Source: Methyloceanibacter stevinii (lineage in GTDB: Bacteria > Pseudomonadota > Alphaproteobacteria > Rhizobiales > Methyloligellaceae). From it: a stretch of 64,000 bases of DNA. The stretch is taken from positions 434,001 through 498,000 of the forward strand of contig NZ_LPWE01000012.1 in the NCBI RefSeq assembly GCF_001723355.1. Direction: 5' to 3'. Shown piece after piece: positions 1-9,579 of this stretch (position 1 is the first letter of the stretch; each line of letters opens with the position of its first letter). The position numbers were made by a program, and so were the translations under genes. The notes beneath the pieces were generated by a model, which was given only the letters and a program-made list of their open reading frames with translations, searched no databases and was not told where the DNA came from.

Positions 1-783
1 GGTGCAATTCAGAACAATATCGCCGCGGTCGATCCCAAGACCTGCACTGTTCTGCTGAGCGCCGAGGTCAATTCGGAGTTCGCCGGACGCATTTTTCTCG
101 AAGGCAGCGCCGAGGGGACAGCGTTGCCGGAAACTCTGCTCCTGGACCCGGACAGCCGGTTCAAGGCCACGGCGCCCGGCAGCGACGTGGTCGTGGATAC
201 GCCGCTCTGCGGCAACTGCACCGACATCTACGACAACACGGTCGGCATCGTTCTGCCGCTCGCAACGGCGCCCTTGCTCCGTGACGCAGACCGGATGGAC
301 ATCACACTGCACCTTGCGCGCCACGACGCGGACTGCCGCTTCACGCTCGACTGCAAGATTTTGCGGCAGGCTCTCGACTGGGCGACCGCACGGCGCGACG
401 CGCTGGCGACCGAACGCGACAACAAGCAATGCGCCTCGGCGGAAGGCTGTTTCATCACCACGGCCTGCTGCGAGGTTCTGGGTCTGGCCGACGACTGTTT
501 CGAGCTCCGAACCCTCCGCCGCTATCGCGACGATGTCCTTGCCGCCCGCGCCGGGGGCTCCGCGGAGATCACACGTTATTACGACCTCGCGCCGCGTCTT
601 CTCAAACGGCTTCGCGTAAACGCGGATGATCCCGAGAAGGCCCTGCTCCGCCTCTATGCCCGCTACGTCCTGCCGGCCGCGCTTGCGGCCAGGTTCGGCC
701 TCGACCGGCTGGCCTACGCGCTCTACCGGCGGATGCTGGTGGCGCTGTCTCGCCCGCATCGCGGGTCGCCCGGAAAGGCGTAA
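1..783 (+). CDS. CFI-box-CTERM domain protein (5' partial)
   Basis: The reading frame is open from the first base of the window, so the N-terminus is missing; the TTG at 124 is internal. The protein has no recognisable catalytic domain. Its C-terminal half, from about base 448, carries the sequence CFITTACCEVLGLADDC followed by ELRTLRRYRD, which is the CFI-box-CTERM pattern (Cys-Phe-Ile, a Cys-rich stretch, then a basic helix). The part before it is rich in Cys and Asp (for example CGNCTD). The role of this C-terminal module is not established. The gene stands alone, with about 270 bases to the next gene. I am fairly sure of the domain and unsure of any function. Confidence 0.75.
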   Translation, partial: GAIQNNIAAVDPKTCTVLLSAEVNSEFAGRIFLEGSAEGTALPETLLLDPDSRFKATAPGSDVVVDTPLCGNCTDIYDNTVGIVLPLATAPLLRDADRMDITLHLARHDADCRFTLDCKILRQALDWATARRDALATERDNKQCASAEGCFITTACCEVLGLADDCFELRTLRRYRDDVLAARAGGSAEITRYYDLAPRLLKRLRVNADDPEKALLRLYARYVLPAALAARFGLDRLAYALYRRMLVALSRPHRGSPGKA

Positions 784-1057
784 CGAGGCGTACCCGAGCG
801 CCGATCCACTAAATTTCAATACCCCTACAATTGTCGGGAACTGAACTTCCCGTTCGCGCATTGGGTCTCAAGGAGCGCCGCCACTCGGCAAGGCCGAGGC
901 GGCGTCCTCACGGGCTGTCAGCGGGCCCCAGCGCGGCACCAAAAGAGGTCTTGGCTGCCGCGCATTGGGGCCGACGGTCTGGGGAACGGGGGCGTGAGGC
1001 GCGTACGGACCGGCTTTCAAACTCGGGACGCTGCCGCCAAAAGAGGGAACTTCTTCG
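784..1057. other. Intergenic region, no gene recognised
   Basis: This 274-base stretch separates the CFI-box gene from the next hypothetical gene. An open frame crosses it (831-1460) but has the arginine- and serine-rich composition of an out-of-frame reading and conflicts with the better frame starting at 1058. A GGAAC motif at 838-842 resembles the -35 element of alphaproteobacterial EcfG promoters, but no convincing -10 element follows. Confidence 0.5.
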
Positions 1058-1576
1058 ATGCCTGAATTCAGCCTGCCATTGCCGACGGGTCCGTCTCGCA
1101 ACCCCGTCACGCATCCCGTCCATCGGGCGACGGCGTTGCTCCAGGAAGCGCTGCACGAGTCCCGGCGCGCCACCTTCACCCAGGAGTTCGGCGAGGTCCG
1201 CGGCATCCACCGCCTGTCTGCACCACCCGCGGCCGAAGTGTTCGTCGACGCCGATATGGCCGTCGACTTCGTCTCCCCGCCGGCCAATCTCGACTTCGTC
1301 GAGGCCTATCTCGGCCGTCAGGCCGGCGAGACACAGGAGGACGTCCCGGAAAGCCCTCACGCAGGCGAACGCGATGATGGCAAAGCGGCCTCCACTCCGC
1401 ATCGTCGCGGCACGCGGGCCCGATCGACCCAAGCGGCCGACCCTCAACTTCGGGGGCTGATCCGGGACTTCAAGGAACGGCAGCGCAGAGCCGGTCTGAT
1501 TGTCGCGGGCTCGGTCGCCTCGGCGGTGACGCTGACTGTCCTGACGATCGCGCTTGTATTTGCACTCGCGGCGTAA
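1058..1576 (+). CDS. Hypothetical protein with C-terminal membrane anchor
   Basis: A 172-residue protein that I do not recognise. The ATG at 1058 is preceded by the Shine-Dalgarno-like AAGAGGGA. The first 130 residues are hydrophilic and rich in Ala, Pro and charged residues. Residues 148-170 form one strongly hydrophobic segment (GLIVAGSVASAVTLTVLTIA) that ends the protein, so a tail-anchored inner-membrane topology with the bulk in the cytoplasm is likely. The basic stretch KERQRR just before the segment fits the positive-inside rule. It lies convergent to cysNC, with a strong hairpin between them. A real gene is likely; no function can be given. Confidence 0.6.
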   Translation: MPEFSLPLPTGPSRNPVTHPVHRATALLQEALHESRRATFTQEFGEVRGIHRLSAPPAAEVFVDADMAVDFVSPPANLDFVEAYLGRQAGETQEDVPESPHAGERDDGKAASTPHRRGTRARSTQAADPQLRGLIRDFKERQRRAGLIVAGSVASAVTLTVLTIALVFALAA

Positions 1577-1584
1577 CACCGGAC

Positions 1585-1617
1585 GCCGCCGCGCCTGCCT
1601 CCAGCAGGCGCGGCGGC
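1585..1617. terminator. Perfect 14-bp inverted repeat between convergent genes
   Basis: GCCGCCGCGCCTGC and its exact complement are separated by CTCCA. The hairpin lies between the stop of the hypothetical gene (1576) and the end of cysNC (1636) and could terminate both transcripts. There is no T-run on either side, so it may need Rho or act mainly as a 3' stabiliser. Confidence 0.6.
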
Positions 1618-1635
1618 AGTGCGGTGCGGCGCGTG

Positions 1636-3555
1636 CTAGACGACGTCCCGGCGTCTGAGCTCGACTAGAACCCGCTCGGCCAAGACTTCCGGCGTCAATT
1701 CGCTCGTATTCAGATCGAGTTCCGGCGACTCCGGCCGTTCGTAGCTCGAGTCGATGCCGGTGAAGTTCTTGATCAGGCCGGCGCGCGCCTTGCGGTACAG
1801 GCCCTTCGGATCCCGGGCTTCGCAGACCTCGAGTGGCGTATCGACATAGATCTCGATGAACTCGCCTTCACCGACCATGTCGCGCGCCATGCGCCGCTCC
1901 GAGCGGAACGGTGAGATGAACGACACCATCACGATAAGACCGGCATCGACGAACAGCCGAGCCGCTTCCGCAACGCGCCGGATGTTCTCAACCCGATCCG
2001 CATCCGTGAAGCCGAGGTCCTTGTTGAGCCCGTGGCGAATGTTGTCGCCGTCGAGCATGTAGGTGTGGCGGCCGAGCGAATGCAGCCTCTTCTCGAGCGC
2101 GTTGGCGATCGTCGACTTGCCGGACCCGGACAGACCGGTGAACCACAGCACGCAAGGCTTTTGTCCCTTGAGACCCGCACGGGATGATTTGTCGACGGAC
2201 AGTTCCTGCCACTTCACGTTCGTGGCGCGGCGAAGACCGAACTCGACCATACCGGCCGCGACCGTCGCGTTCGTGAAGCGATCGATCAGGATGAAACTGC
2301 CGGTCTCGGGATTGTCGCCATAGGGATCGAAGACGAGAGGCTTGGTCATGCTGAGATTGCACAGCCCCACCTCGTTCATCTCCAAGGTCTTGCCCGCGAC
2401 ATGATCCAGATTGTCGACATTGAGCTTGTACTTGAGCGACGACACGGTGGCCGTGGCGCTTTGGGTGCCACACCGGATCGTGTAGTTGCGCCCCGGCAGC
2501 ATGGCCTCTTCGTCGAACCAGATGATCCTCGCGGCAAGCTGATCCGCGACGGACGGTTCGGAGTCGGGTGTCGTGATCACATCGCCACGGCTTGCGTCGA
2601 CCTCCTCCGCGAAGGTCAGCGTCACTGCATCCCCTTCCTGCGCGGCATCCAGATCACCATCGGCCGTCACGATCCGCGCGACATGCACGCGCTTGCCGGA
2701 CGGATGGATGACAACCTCGTCGCCCGGCGCGATGCGGCCACCGGCTACGGTGCCCGAGACCCCGCGGAAATCCAGATGCGGCCGGTTCACCCACTGCACC
2801 GGGAACCGGAACGGATCCTTGTCTCGGCTGCGGCTGACCTCGACCGTCTCCAAATGTCCGAGCAGCGTCGGGCCGTGATACCAGTGCATATGAGCGCTGG
2901 GGGCCGTGACGTTGTCGCCCTTCAAGGCCGAGACCGGGATGGCCTCGATGGACTCGAAACCCAGAGGCTCGGCGAAAGCCGTGAAGTCGTCCACGATCGC
3001 CTGGAACTGCTCCTGGTCGAAATCGATCAGGTCCATCTTGTTGACGGCCAGCGCGACCTTCTTGATGCCCAGCAGAGACAGGATGCAGGCGTGGCGACGC
3101 GTCTGGGTCAGCACGCCTTGGCGCGCATCGATCAGGAGCACGCCGAAGTCGCAGTTCGACGCGCCGGTCGCCATGTTCCGTGTGTACTGCACATGGCCCG
3201 GCGTATCGGCAACAATGAACTTCCGCTGGGGCGTCGAGAAATAGCGATATGCCACGTCGATCGTGATGCCCTGCTCGCGCTCGGCCTGGAGACCGTCGAC
3301 AAGGAGAGACAAATCGATCTCCGCACCCATGGTCGAATTGGGCCGCTTCGACTCCCTGTGCACGGCCTTCAGCTGATCTTCGAAGACGAGCTGGGAGTCG
3401 TACAGAAGTCGGCCGATCAGCGTGCTCTTGCCGTCATCCACGCTCCCGCATGTCAGGAACCGCAAGAGGCCGCGATCTTCCTCGGCGACGAGACGCGCAG
3501 CGAGCCGGTCGCTGGCACCGTCGTTCGTGCCGCCAACCACACTGAGACGTGCCAT
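1636..3555 (-). CDS. cysNC: Bifunctional sulfate adenylyltransferase subunit 1 / APS kinase
   Basis: Makes PAPS from sulfate: the CysN GTPase half drives ATP sulfurylase with CysD, and the C-terminal CysC half phosphorylates adenosine phosphosulfate. The 639-residue length is typical of the fused NodQ/CysNC form. The GTPase motifs are visible: GSVDDGKST near residue 38, DTPGH near 118 and NKMD near 173. The kinase half starts near residue 465 with its own P-loop, GLSGSGKST, followed by [11 protein letters not shown]. It immediately follows cysD on the minus strand: the cysD stop and the cysNC start share a base, so the two are probably translationally coupled. The fusion and the pairing with cysD make the call secure. 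Confidence 0.96.
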   Translation of the reverse strand: MARLSVVGGTNDGASDRLAARLVAEEDRGLLRFLTCGSVDDGKSTLIGRLLYDSQLVFEDQLKAVHRESKRPNSTMGAEIDLSLLVDGLQAEREQGITIDVAYRYFSTPQRKFIVADTPGHVQYTRNMATGASNCDFGVLLIDARQGVLTQTRRHACILSLLGIKKVALAVNKMDLIDFDQEQFQAIVDDFTAFAEPLGFESIEAIPVSALKGDNVTAPSAHMHWYHGPTLLGHLETVEVSRSRDKDPFRFPVQWVNRPHLDFRGVSGTVAGGRIAPGDEVVIHPSGKRVHVARIVTADGDLDAAQEGDAVTLTFAEEVDASRGDVITTPDSEPSVADQLAARIIWFDEEAMLPGRNYTIRCGTQSATATVSSLKYKLNVDNLDHVAGKTLEMNEVGLCNLSMTKPLVFDPYGDNPETGSFILIDRFTNATVAAGMVEFGLRRATNVKWQELSVDKSSRAGLKGQKPCVLWFTGLSGSGKSTIANALEKRLHSLGRHTYMLDGDNIRHGLNKDLGFTDADRVENIRRVAEAARLFVDAGLIVMVSFISPFRSERRMARDMVGEGEFIEIYVDTPLEVCEARDPKGLYRKARAGLIKNFTGIDSSYERPESPELDLNTSELTPEVLAERVLVELRRRDVV

Positions 3556-4463
3556 TAGAAGTAGCCCTCCTGCTTTTTCTTCTCCATCGAGCCGACCTGG
3601 TCGTGATCGATGACGCGTCCCTGCCGTTCCGAATGGCGGGAAGCGATCAGTTCTTCAATGATCTCGGGCAATGTCGTCGCTTCGGATTCGATGGCGCCGG
3701 TGAGCGGATAGCAGCCCAGCGTGCGGAAGCGCACTTTGCGCATCTGCGGCGTCTCGCCCTCCTCGAGCGGCAGCCGGTCGTCGTCCACCATGATCAGCGT
3801 ACCGTCGCGCTCGACCACGGGACGTTCCTTCGCGAAATACAGCGGCACTACGGGAATGTCTTCCAGGTAGATGTACGTCCACACGTCGAGTTCGGTCCAG
3901 TTGGACAAGGGGAACACGCGCATGCTCTCGCCGGGATTCACCTTGGTGTTGGCGAGGTGCCAAAGCTCGGGCCGCTGACGTTTCGGATCCCAGTTGTGCG
4001 ACGCGTTCCGGAACGAGTAGACGCGTTCCTTCGCGCGCGACTTCTCTTCGTCGCGGCGCGCACCGCCGAAAGCCGCATCGAAGCCGTACTTGGCGAAGGC
4101 CTGCTTCAAGGCTTCGGTCTTCATGATGTCCGTGTGCAGAGCACTTCCGTGGGTGATCGGCGAGATGGCGTTGCGAACGCCCTCCTCGTTGATGTGGACC
4201 GTGAGGTCCACCCCGAGGCGCTTCGCTTCCGCATCCCGGAACGTGATCATCTCCCGGAACTTCCAGGTCGTATCGACGTGGAGCAACGGAAAGGGCGGCT
4301 TGCCGGGATAGAAGGCCTTCATCGCCAGGTGCAGCAGCACCGCCGAGTCCTTGCCAATGGAATACAGCATCACCGGGTTGCGAAACTCCGCGGCAACCTC
4401 GCGCATGATGTAGATGCTTTCCGCCTCGAGCTGGCGGAGATAGGACGAAAGAACCTGCTTCAT
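3555..4463 (-). CDS. cysD: Sulfate adenylyltransferase subunit 2
   Basis: The catalytic ATP sulfurylase subunit of the CysDN complex, transferring AMP from ATP to sulfate in the cytoplasm. It is 302 residues long, the usual length. The PP-loop [12 protein letters not shown] lies near residues 35-46, and the family signatures [12 protein letters not shown] and [12 protein letters not shown] are present. Its start overlaps the stop of pssA by four bases and its stop abuts cysNC, so the three genes probably share a transcript. The coupling of sulfate activation to phospholipid genes looks like simple operon packing, not a shared pathway. Confidence 0.96.
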   Translation of the reverse strand: MKQVLSSYLRQLEAESIYIMREVAAEFRNPVMLYSIGKDSAVLLHLAMKAFYPGKPPFPLLHVDTTWKFREMITFRDAEAKRLGVDLTVHINEEGVRNAISPITHGSALHTDIMKTEALKQAFAKYGFDAAFGGARRDEEKSRAKERVYSFRNASHNWDPKRQRPELWHLANTKVNPGESMRVFPLSNWTELDVWTYIYLEDIPVVPLYFAKERPVVERDGTLIMVDDDRLPLEEGETPQMRKVRFRTLGCYPLTGAIESEATTLPEIIEELIASRHSERQGRVIDHDQVGSMEKKKQEGYF

Positions 4464-5344
4464 AAATCCGTACTCATACGTGTCGTCTCAGGCTCCTTGT
4501 CCGAGCCAATGTCTCGTTCCGTGCCCGCACCGTTCTGTGCCTTGGCAAATGCTTCCGCTTTCCGTTTTGCGATGAGGTAGCGGTACGCGCTGACGGGCAG
4601 CAGCGCCAGATAGACCAGGGAGCCCACAAACAGGGTCTGGGCTGGATAGGTCAAGAGCAAGGCAATAAAAAGAGCCGCCAGAACAAAAAGGGGCGGCACA
4701 TATTCGCGGTGGATCCGCTGCCCCACCATCTTGATCGAGAACGTCGGCACGTTCGACACCATCAGCAGCGCCACGCCAATCGTGTAGAGCAGCACCAGGG
4801 GCGTGAGGCTGGGCCAATGAAGCCCCAGATCCTGAGCGTAGATCGGCAGCAGGACGATGATGGCGCCGGCCGGCGCGGGCACCCCCACAAAGAACGATTT
4901 CTTCCAGATGGGCTGATCGGTCTGGCTGAGCGAGACGTTGAAACGGGCCAGCCGCAAGGCCGAACAGACCGCAAAGATCAGGACCGCGACCCAGCCTAGA
5001 CTGCGCAGATCCTCCAAGGACCAGGCGAAGAGGATGATCGCCGGCGCCACGCCGAAATTGACGAAAGTGGCCAGGCTGTCCAGTTCCGCGCCGAAGCGCG
5101 TCGAGGCTTTCAGGAGGCGCGCCACATGTCCGTCGATCCCGTCCAGAAAGGCCGCGAAGACCAGCGCCGCCACCGCCATGTCCCAGCGATGCTCGATCCC
5201 CATACGGATCGCGGTCAGCCCCGCGCAGAGCCCGACGAGCGTGAAGATATTTGGGATGAGAACACGGATAGGGACCTCGCCGCGCACCAGCAGCCGCTGC
5301 CGCAGCTTTCGGTCGTCCCGATCCGGATCGAAAGGAGGAAACAT
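4460..5344 (-). CDS. pssA: CDP-diacylglycerol-serine O-phosphatidyltransferase
   Basis: Inner-membrane enzyme that makes phosphatidylserine from CDP-diacylglycerol and serine, the step before Psd. It is 294 residues, with several hydrophobic segments from residue 28 on. The CDP-alcohol phosphotransferase motif DG-x2-AR-x8-G-x3-D-x3-D is present at residues 71-93 as DGHVAR, G85 and D89, but the last position, normally the catalytic aspartate, is Thr93 (codon ACT at 5066-5068). A lost G plus an extra T five bases on would turn GACTTC into ACTTTC, so a sequence error is possible. It is seven bases downstream of psd on the same strand, which supports the assignment. Confidence 0.9.
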   Translation of the reverse strand: MFPPFDPDRDDRKLRQRLLVRGEVPIRVLIPNIFTLVGLCAGLTAIRMGIEHRWDMAVAALVFAAFLDGIDGHVARLLKASTRFGAELDSLATFVNFGVAPAIILFAWSLEDLRSLGWVAVLIFAVCSALRLARFNVSLSQTDQPIWKKSFFVGVPAPAGAIIVLLPIYAQDLGLHWPSLTPLVLLYTIGVALLMVSNVPTFSIKMVGQRIHREYVPPLFVLAALFIALLLTYPAQTLFVGSLVYLALLPVSAYRYLIAKRKAEAFAKAQNGAGTERDIGSDKEPETTRMSTDL

Positions 5345-5350
5345 CGGCGC

Positions 5351-6055
5351 TTAAGCCCTTCCCTTGGCCTCGCCCGGCAAGACGGCAAGTACCGTCTCGG
5401 CGGCGATGGCCGTCTGACCCACCTCGCCCAAGACGTCGCTGTCCTGCGGCAGATACAGATCCACACGGCTTCCGAAACGGATCAAGCCGATCCGCTGTCC
5501 CGCCTCCAGACTATCACCATCGCCCACAAAGGGGACGATACGCCGCGCCACCAGCCCGGCAATGAGGACGACGCCGATCTTGGTTCCGGACTTGGTTTCG
5601 ATCACGAAGGCCTGGCGCTCGTTCTCCTCGCTCGCCTTGTCGAGCTCGGCATTGAAAAAGGCGCCGTGCACATACGTGCTGTGGATGATCTTGCCGCCGA
5701 CCGGCGCGCGGATGATGTGTACGTCGAACACGGACAGAAAGACGGAGACGCGCGTCAGCTCTGCCGTCCCCAGCGCGAGCTCCCGCGGCGCCATGACGTC
5801 TTCGACCACGGCCGACACTTTGCCGTCCGCCGAGCTCACCACGAGCCCCGGCCGGTCCGGCGTCACCCGTTCCGGGTCGCGGAAGAAATAGACGCAGAAC
5901 ACGGTCAGTAGCGCGCAGAGCCAGCCGAGCGCTGGCGCGAATAGAAATAGGACCAGCGTCGCGATCGCACCGATGGCCACGAACTTGTAGCCATCCGGGT
6001 GGATGGGCACGAAGGCGTTCGCAATTGTATCAAGCAGGCTGTGCCGGTCGTCCAT
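5351..6055 (-). CDS. psd: Phosphatidylserine decarboxylase proenzyme
   Basis: Converts phosphatidylserine to phosphatidylethanolamine at the inner membrane. The 234-residue length and the sequence RFGSRVDLYLP near the C-terminus identify the short type of enzyme. Self-cleavage between Gly195 and Ser196 should create the pyruvoyl group on the small alpha chain. Hydrophobic stretches at residues 25-57 would anchor it, and FLSVFDVHIIRAP at 106-118 is a family signature. The ATG at 6053-6055 follows a GGAGAG ribosome site. It sits between the ABC exporter and pssA, the standard psd-pssA order of alphaproteobacteria. Confidence 0.95.
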   Translation of the reverse strand: MDDRHSLLDTIANAFVPIHPDGYKFVAIGAIATLVLFLFAPALGWLCALLTVFCVYFFRDPERVTPDRPGLVVSSADGKVSAVVEDVMAPRELALGTAELTRVSVFLSVFDVHIIRAPVGGKIIHSTYVHGAFFNAELDKASEENERQAFVIETKSGTKIGVVLIAGLVARRIVPFVGDGDSLEAGQRIGLIRFGSRVDLYLPQDSDVLGEVGQTAIAAETVLAVLPGEAKGRA

Positions 6056-6075
6056 AAACTCTCCCGTTACCGTGG

Positions 6076-8054
6076 CTAGCTCGACGCCAGCAACTCGTCC
6101 TCTTCAAGCCGATCGCCGTCAATAGGCTCATCCGGCGAACCCGTGTCCAGCCGTCCATCGCGCTGCTCCTCGCCGTCGTCGGCTCGCGCGCATGCGCCAA
6201 AATCTCGCGGGCCTCGTCCGCCTCGCGCTGCCGGGCCCACAGGCTCGCGTAAAGACCGTCCTTCGCCAGAAGCTCGGCATGCCGCCCCTGCTCCACGATC
6301 CGCCCCTGGTCGAGCACAATGATGTTGTCAGCGTGGACTACTGTCGAGAGCCGGTGCGCGATGACGAGGCTCGTGCGATCGCGCGCCACCTGCTCGAGCG
6401 CATCCTGGATCTCTTTCTCAGTGTGGCTGTCGAGCGCAGACGTCGCCTCGTCCAGCATCAGAATGGGCGGTGCCTTCAAAATCGTCCGGGCGATAGCCAC
6501 GCGCTGCTTCTCGCCGCCGGACAGTTTCAGGCCGCGCTCGCCGACAAGCGCGGCATAGCCTTGCGGCAGCGCCAGGATGAATCCATCGATCTGCGCCAGC
6601 CGGGCCGCCTCGTGAACCTCGGCCTCGGTCGCATCAGGGCGCCCGTAGCGGATGTTGTATTCGATCGTGTCGTTGAACAGCACCGTATCCTGCGGAACCA
6701 TGCCGATCGCCGCGCGCAGCGAGCGTTGGGTCACGTCCTGGATGTTCTGTCCGTCGATCGTGACCTCGCCCTGGTTCACCTCGTAGAAGCGGAACAGAAT
6801 GCGCGAGATGGTCGACTTGCCCGCGCCGGAGGGCCCCACGATGGCGACCATCTTTCCCGGAGGCACCTCGAAGGAAATGTCTTTGAGAATGGGACGGCCC
6901 GGCTCGTAGGCGAAGGAGACGTTCTTGAAAGCGATCGCGCCGTTGTCGACGCGCAGCGGCTTCGCGTCCGGACGGTCGACGATCTCGGCGGGCTCCTTCA
7001 GAAGCGCGAACATGGTCTCCATGTCCACCAGCCCCTGCTTGATCTCGCGATAGACCATGCCCATGAAATTCAGCGGCATGAAGAGCTGGATGAGAATGGC
7101 GTTGATCATCACGAAGTCGCCTACGGTCAGGATGCCCTGGGAGACGTCGCGCGCGGCGAGCAGCATGCACACGACCATGCCGGTACTGAAGATGATGGCC
7201 TGTCCGGAGTTCAAAAACCCGAGCGTGGTGAAGGTGCGGACCGCCGCCTTCTCGTAGCGCGCCATGGACGCATCGAAGCGCCGGGCCTCGAGATCCTCGT
7301 TGCCGAAATATTTGACGGTCTCGAAATTGAGCAGGCTATCGACGGCCTTGGAGTTGGCCTCCGTGTCGCTCTCGTTCATGTCCCGGCGAATGGCGAGACG
7401 CTTCTCGGTGGCGAAGAAGGTGAACCACACATAGGCCACGACCATTACGAACAGCACGGCGACATACACCCAGCCGAAATACCAGGCGACAAGCCCCGCG
7501 ATCATGACGAGTTCCACCGCCGTCGGGATCATGTTCAGGATCGCCATCCGCAGAATTGTGTCGACGCCGTTCACACCGCGCTCGATCACGCGGTTCAGCC
7601 CGCCCGTGCGCCGTTCCAGGTGGAACTTGAGGGACAGGCTGTGAAGATGGCGGAAGGTCCGGTTCGCGAGCTGGCGAACCGCATTCTGGGTCACGACCGT
7701 GAAGATCACGTCGCGGAGCTGGGCAAACAGCACCATGAGGATGCGCCCAACGCCATAGGCCACGATCAGCATGGCCGGGACGATCGCGAGACCCAGGAAG
7801 CCCGTGCCCGCCGCGACACCCGAGCTCTGCTCGGCGCCGGTCAGGTAGTCGACCGCGTTCTTGTAGGCGATCGGGACCGCCAGCGTGACCAGCTTGGCCA
7901 GCACAAGCGCGATGAACGCCAGTACCACGCGCGTATGCAGATCGCGCCGCCCCTTCTGCCAGACATAGGGCAGCAGCTCGCCTAAGACGGACGTCTGGCT
8001 GGCCTTGCCCGAAAGCAGGGCGTCGCTGGTCGATTGCGGCAGTCGGTCTCTCAT
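6076..8054 (-). CDS. Atm1-type ABC exporter (frameshift near 3' end)
   Basis: A half-transporter with an N-terminal six-helix domain and a C-terminal ATPase, of the ABCB7/Atm1/HmtA group, which exports glutathione-linked or metal-related compounds. The ATPase motifs are Walker A GPSGAGKST, signature LSGGEKQRVAI, Walker B LMLDEATSALD and the H-loop IAHRLST. The uninterrupted frame runs on to 6030 and would overlap psd with an odd basic tail. Adding one base near 6183 (GAGCC read as GAGGCC) gives an acidic tail ending LEEDELLASS with a stop at 6076, 20 bases before psd. I take that as the true end. The substrate cannot be read from the sequence. Confidence 0.88.
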
Positions 8055-8266
8055 AAAACGGCTTTACTTTCAACGGGCTGTCGCGCCGCGCTCTCGCTTG
8101 TACCGGTCGGATGCTCAAGGCGCGAGGCCGCGGCCCCTAAACTGGGCGGGATCGGTCGCGCATCGGAAAAGGGGCAGCCTTCACGGCCGCCCCCTCCATG
8201 CCTATCGATATAGCCCGCGTGCGGCCCAGCGCCAAGCCCGCTCACCCAAGCCCGCTGCGATACCCG

Positions 8267-8720
8267 TTACTCAGGACGGGGCGGCGGTGCAGCCAAGTCC
8301 TCCGGATTCGGCGGGGTGAGCTTCAGCCGGAACATCGCGGTCGCGGCCGGCATTTGGGTCTTCTCGTCGAACTGCTGGACGCGCACCAAATGCACGTTGT
8401 CATCCAACTGGATCTGATCCTCGGTGCTCCACGTGCTCTCGCCTTCTGGCACCTTGACCAGCGCGAACGGCCGGCGTCCACGAAGATGTGCAGATCGAGG
8501 CCCGGAATGGCCTTGCCTGACATCTCACGTCCGGACCATCCTCTCCGCGCTTGTAGTCGACGACATCCACCTTGATCGGCGCCTTGTGAGAGGCCGACGA
8601 CGCGGACCCGACCACGTCGGCGTCCGGCGCGGCGTCCTCCGCGAGGGCCCCGGTGCCCTGGAAGAGACACACCGTGGCGGCCATCGCGGCCACACCTGCG
8701 AGTATTCTGAACGCATTCAT
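8267..8720 (-). CDS. Exported hypothetical protein (two frameshifts)
   Basis: The gene starts MNAFRILAGVAAMAATVCLF with a signal peptide (likely cleavage after GALA). Its protein continues in three frames: the N-terminal part to about 8521, a middle part SGKAIPGLDLHIFVDAG, and a C-terminal part FALVKVPEGESTWSTEDQ onward to PPPRPE and a stop at 8267. Adding one T near 8520 and one G near 8468 joins them into a single protein of about 150 residues. The join is convincing because each break falls in a short run and composition is uniform. No family is recognised. It is divergent from the LOG gene and about 210 bases from the exporter gene. Confidence 0.6.
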
Positions 8721-8954
8721 TTTACATGTTTCCTCGTTCGCTCAACCGTTTCGGTCAGTTGTTGCGGCGGCACTGTCGCGGTTCCCGCGCCACAAGCCGC
8801 CTTGCCGGGCTGAACCCTATCCAATCGTTCACGCCACTGCCACACCGATTGGCAAGAAGCATATGCCTCTCGGATTCTTGACGATTCACCCGAGCCGATG
8901 CCAGATGCCGGCAAACAACCGGCCACCCTAGAGGGGCATCCCGCAGGAGCTTTC

Positions 8955-9569
8955 ATGACCCAACATCGCGGAAAAGTTGAGACCATCTGCGTTTATTGCG
9001 GGTCCGGCGCGGGACAGAATCCGGCCTTTAGCGAAGCCGCCCGCGCGCTCGGAGAAGCGCTTGCGGAAGCCGGGACCAACCTCGTCTATGGCGGCGGAGA
9101 CTTGGGGCTCATGGGCATTGTGGCCCGCTCCGTCATCGACAGTGGCGGCCACGTGACCGGCATCATGCCCGAATTCCTTCACGACCGCGAACGCATGCTC
9201 GTCGACGTGCACGAGTTGCACATCGTCGACACCATGCACGAGCGCAAACATCTCATGTATGAGAAGTCCGACGCGTTCGTCGCCCTGCCCGGCGGCATCG
9301 GCACGCTCGAGGAGTTCGTCGAGCAGCTGACCTGGTCGCAGCTCGGACAGCACAAGAAGCCGATCGTGCTGGTGAATATTCACGGCTTCTGGGATCCGTT
9401 GCTGGACCTCTTCGACCGGATGATGGAGCACAACTTCATCCGCTCCGGCTTCGAGCTCAAGATGAGCGTGGCCGACAGCGCGGAGGATGTCCTGCCCGTC
9501 ATCCACCGCTTGCTCGCGGAGATGGAAGAAGAGCCCGAGCCCGGTTATCGCGTGGTCGAAAAGCTCTAG
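8955..9569 (+). CDS. LOG family protein, cytokinin riboside 5'-monophosphate phosphoribohydrolase type
   Basis: Rossmann-fold hydrolase of the YvdD/LOG family (TIGR00730), which in characterised members splits ribose 5-phosphate from adenine- or cytokinin-type nucleotides. The protein is 204 residues from the ATG at 8955, which has CAGGAGC just upstream; an earlier in-frame ATG at 8898 lacks such a site. The family signature PGGIGTLEE is at residues 112-120, preceded by ERKHLMYEKSDAF, and the nucleotide-binding YGGGDLGLMG is at residues 45-54. It converges on cimA with only ten bases between stops. Bacterial members are usually nucleotide-scavenging enzymes, so a hormone role should not be assumed. 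Confidence 0.9.
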   Translation: MTQHRGKVETICVYCGSGAGQNPAFSEAARALGEALAEAGTNLVYGGGDLGLMGIVARSVIDSGGHVTGIMPEFLHDRERMLVDVHELHIVDTMHERKHLMYEKSDAFVALPGGIGTLEEFVEQLTWSQLGQHKKPIVLVNIHGFWDPLLDLFDRMMEHNFIRSGFELKMSVADSAEDVLPVIHRLLAEMEEEPEPGYRVVEKL

Positions 9570-9579
9570 GCAAAGAGTT

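Noticed and set aside
838-862. EcfG-type promoter (GGAAC) before the gene at 1058
   Set aside because: The -10 element CGTT is not found at 16-17 bases; only CATT is, and the distance to the gene is long.
831-1460. Open frame overlapping the hypothetical gene at 1058
   Set aside because: Arg/Ser-rich out-of-frame composition, no ribosome site, and in conflict with the better frame that has a clear membrane helix.
2401-3558. Long open frame antisense to cysNC
   Set aside because: Its sequence is His/Arg-rich with no domain, and the opposite strand encodes a fully conserved enzyme. It is a shadow of GC-rich coding sequence.
6192-7985. 597-codon open frame antisense to the ABC exporter
   Set aside because: All ABC motifs lie on the minus strand; the antisense reading has no recognisable domain or ribosome site.
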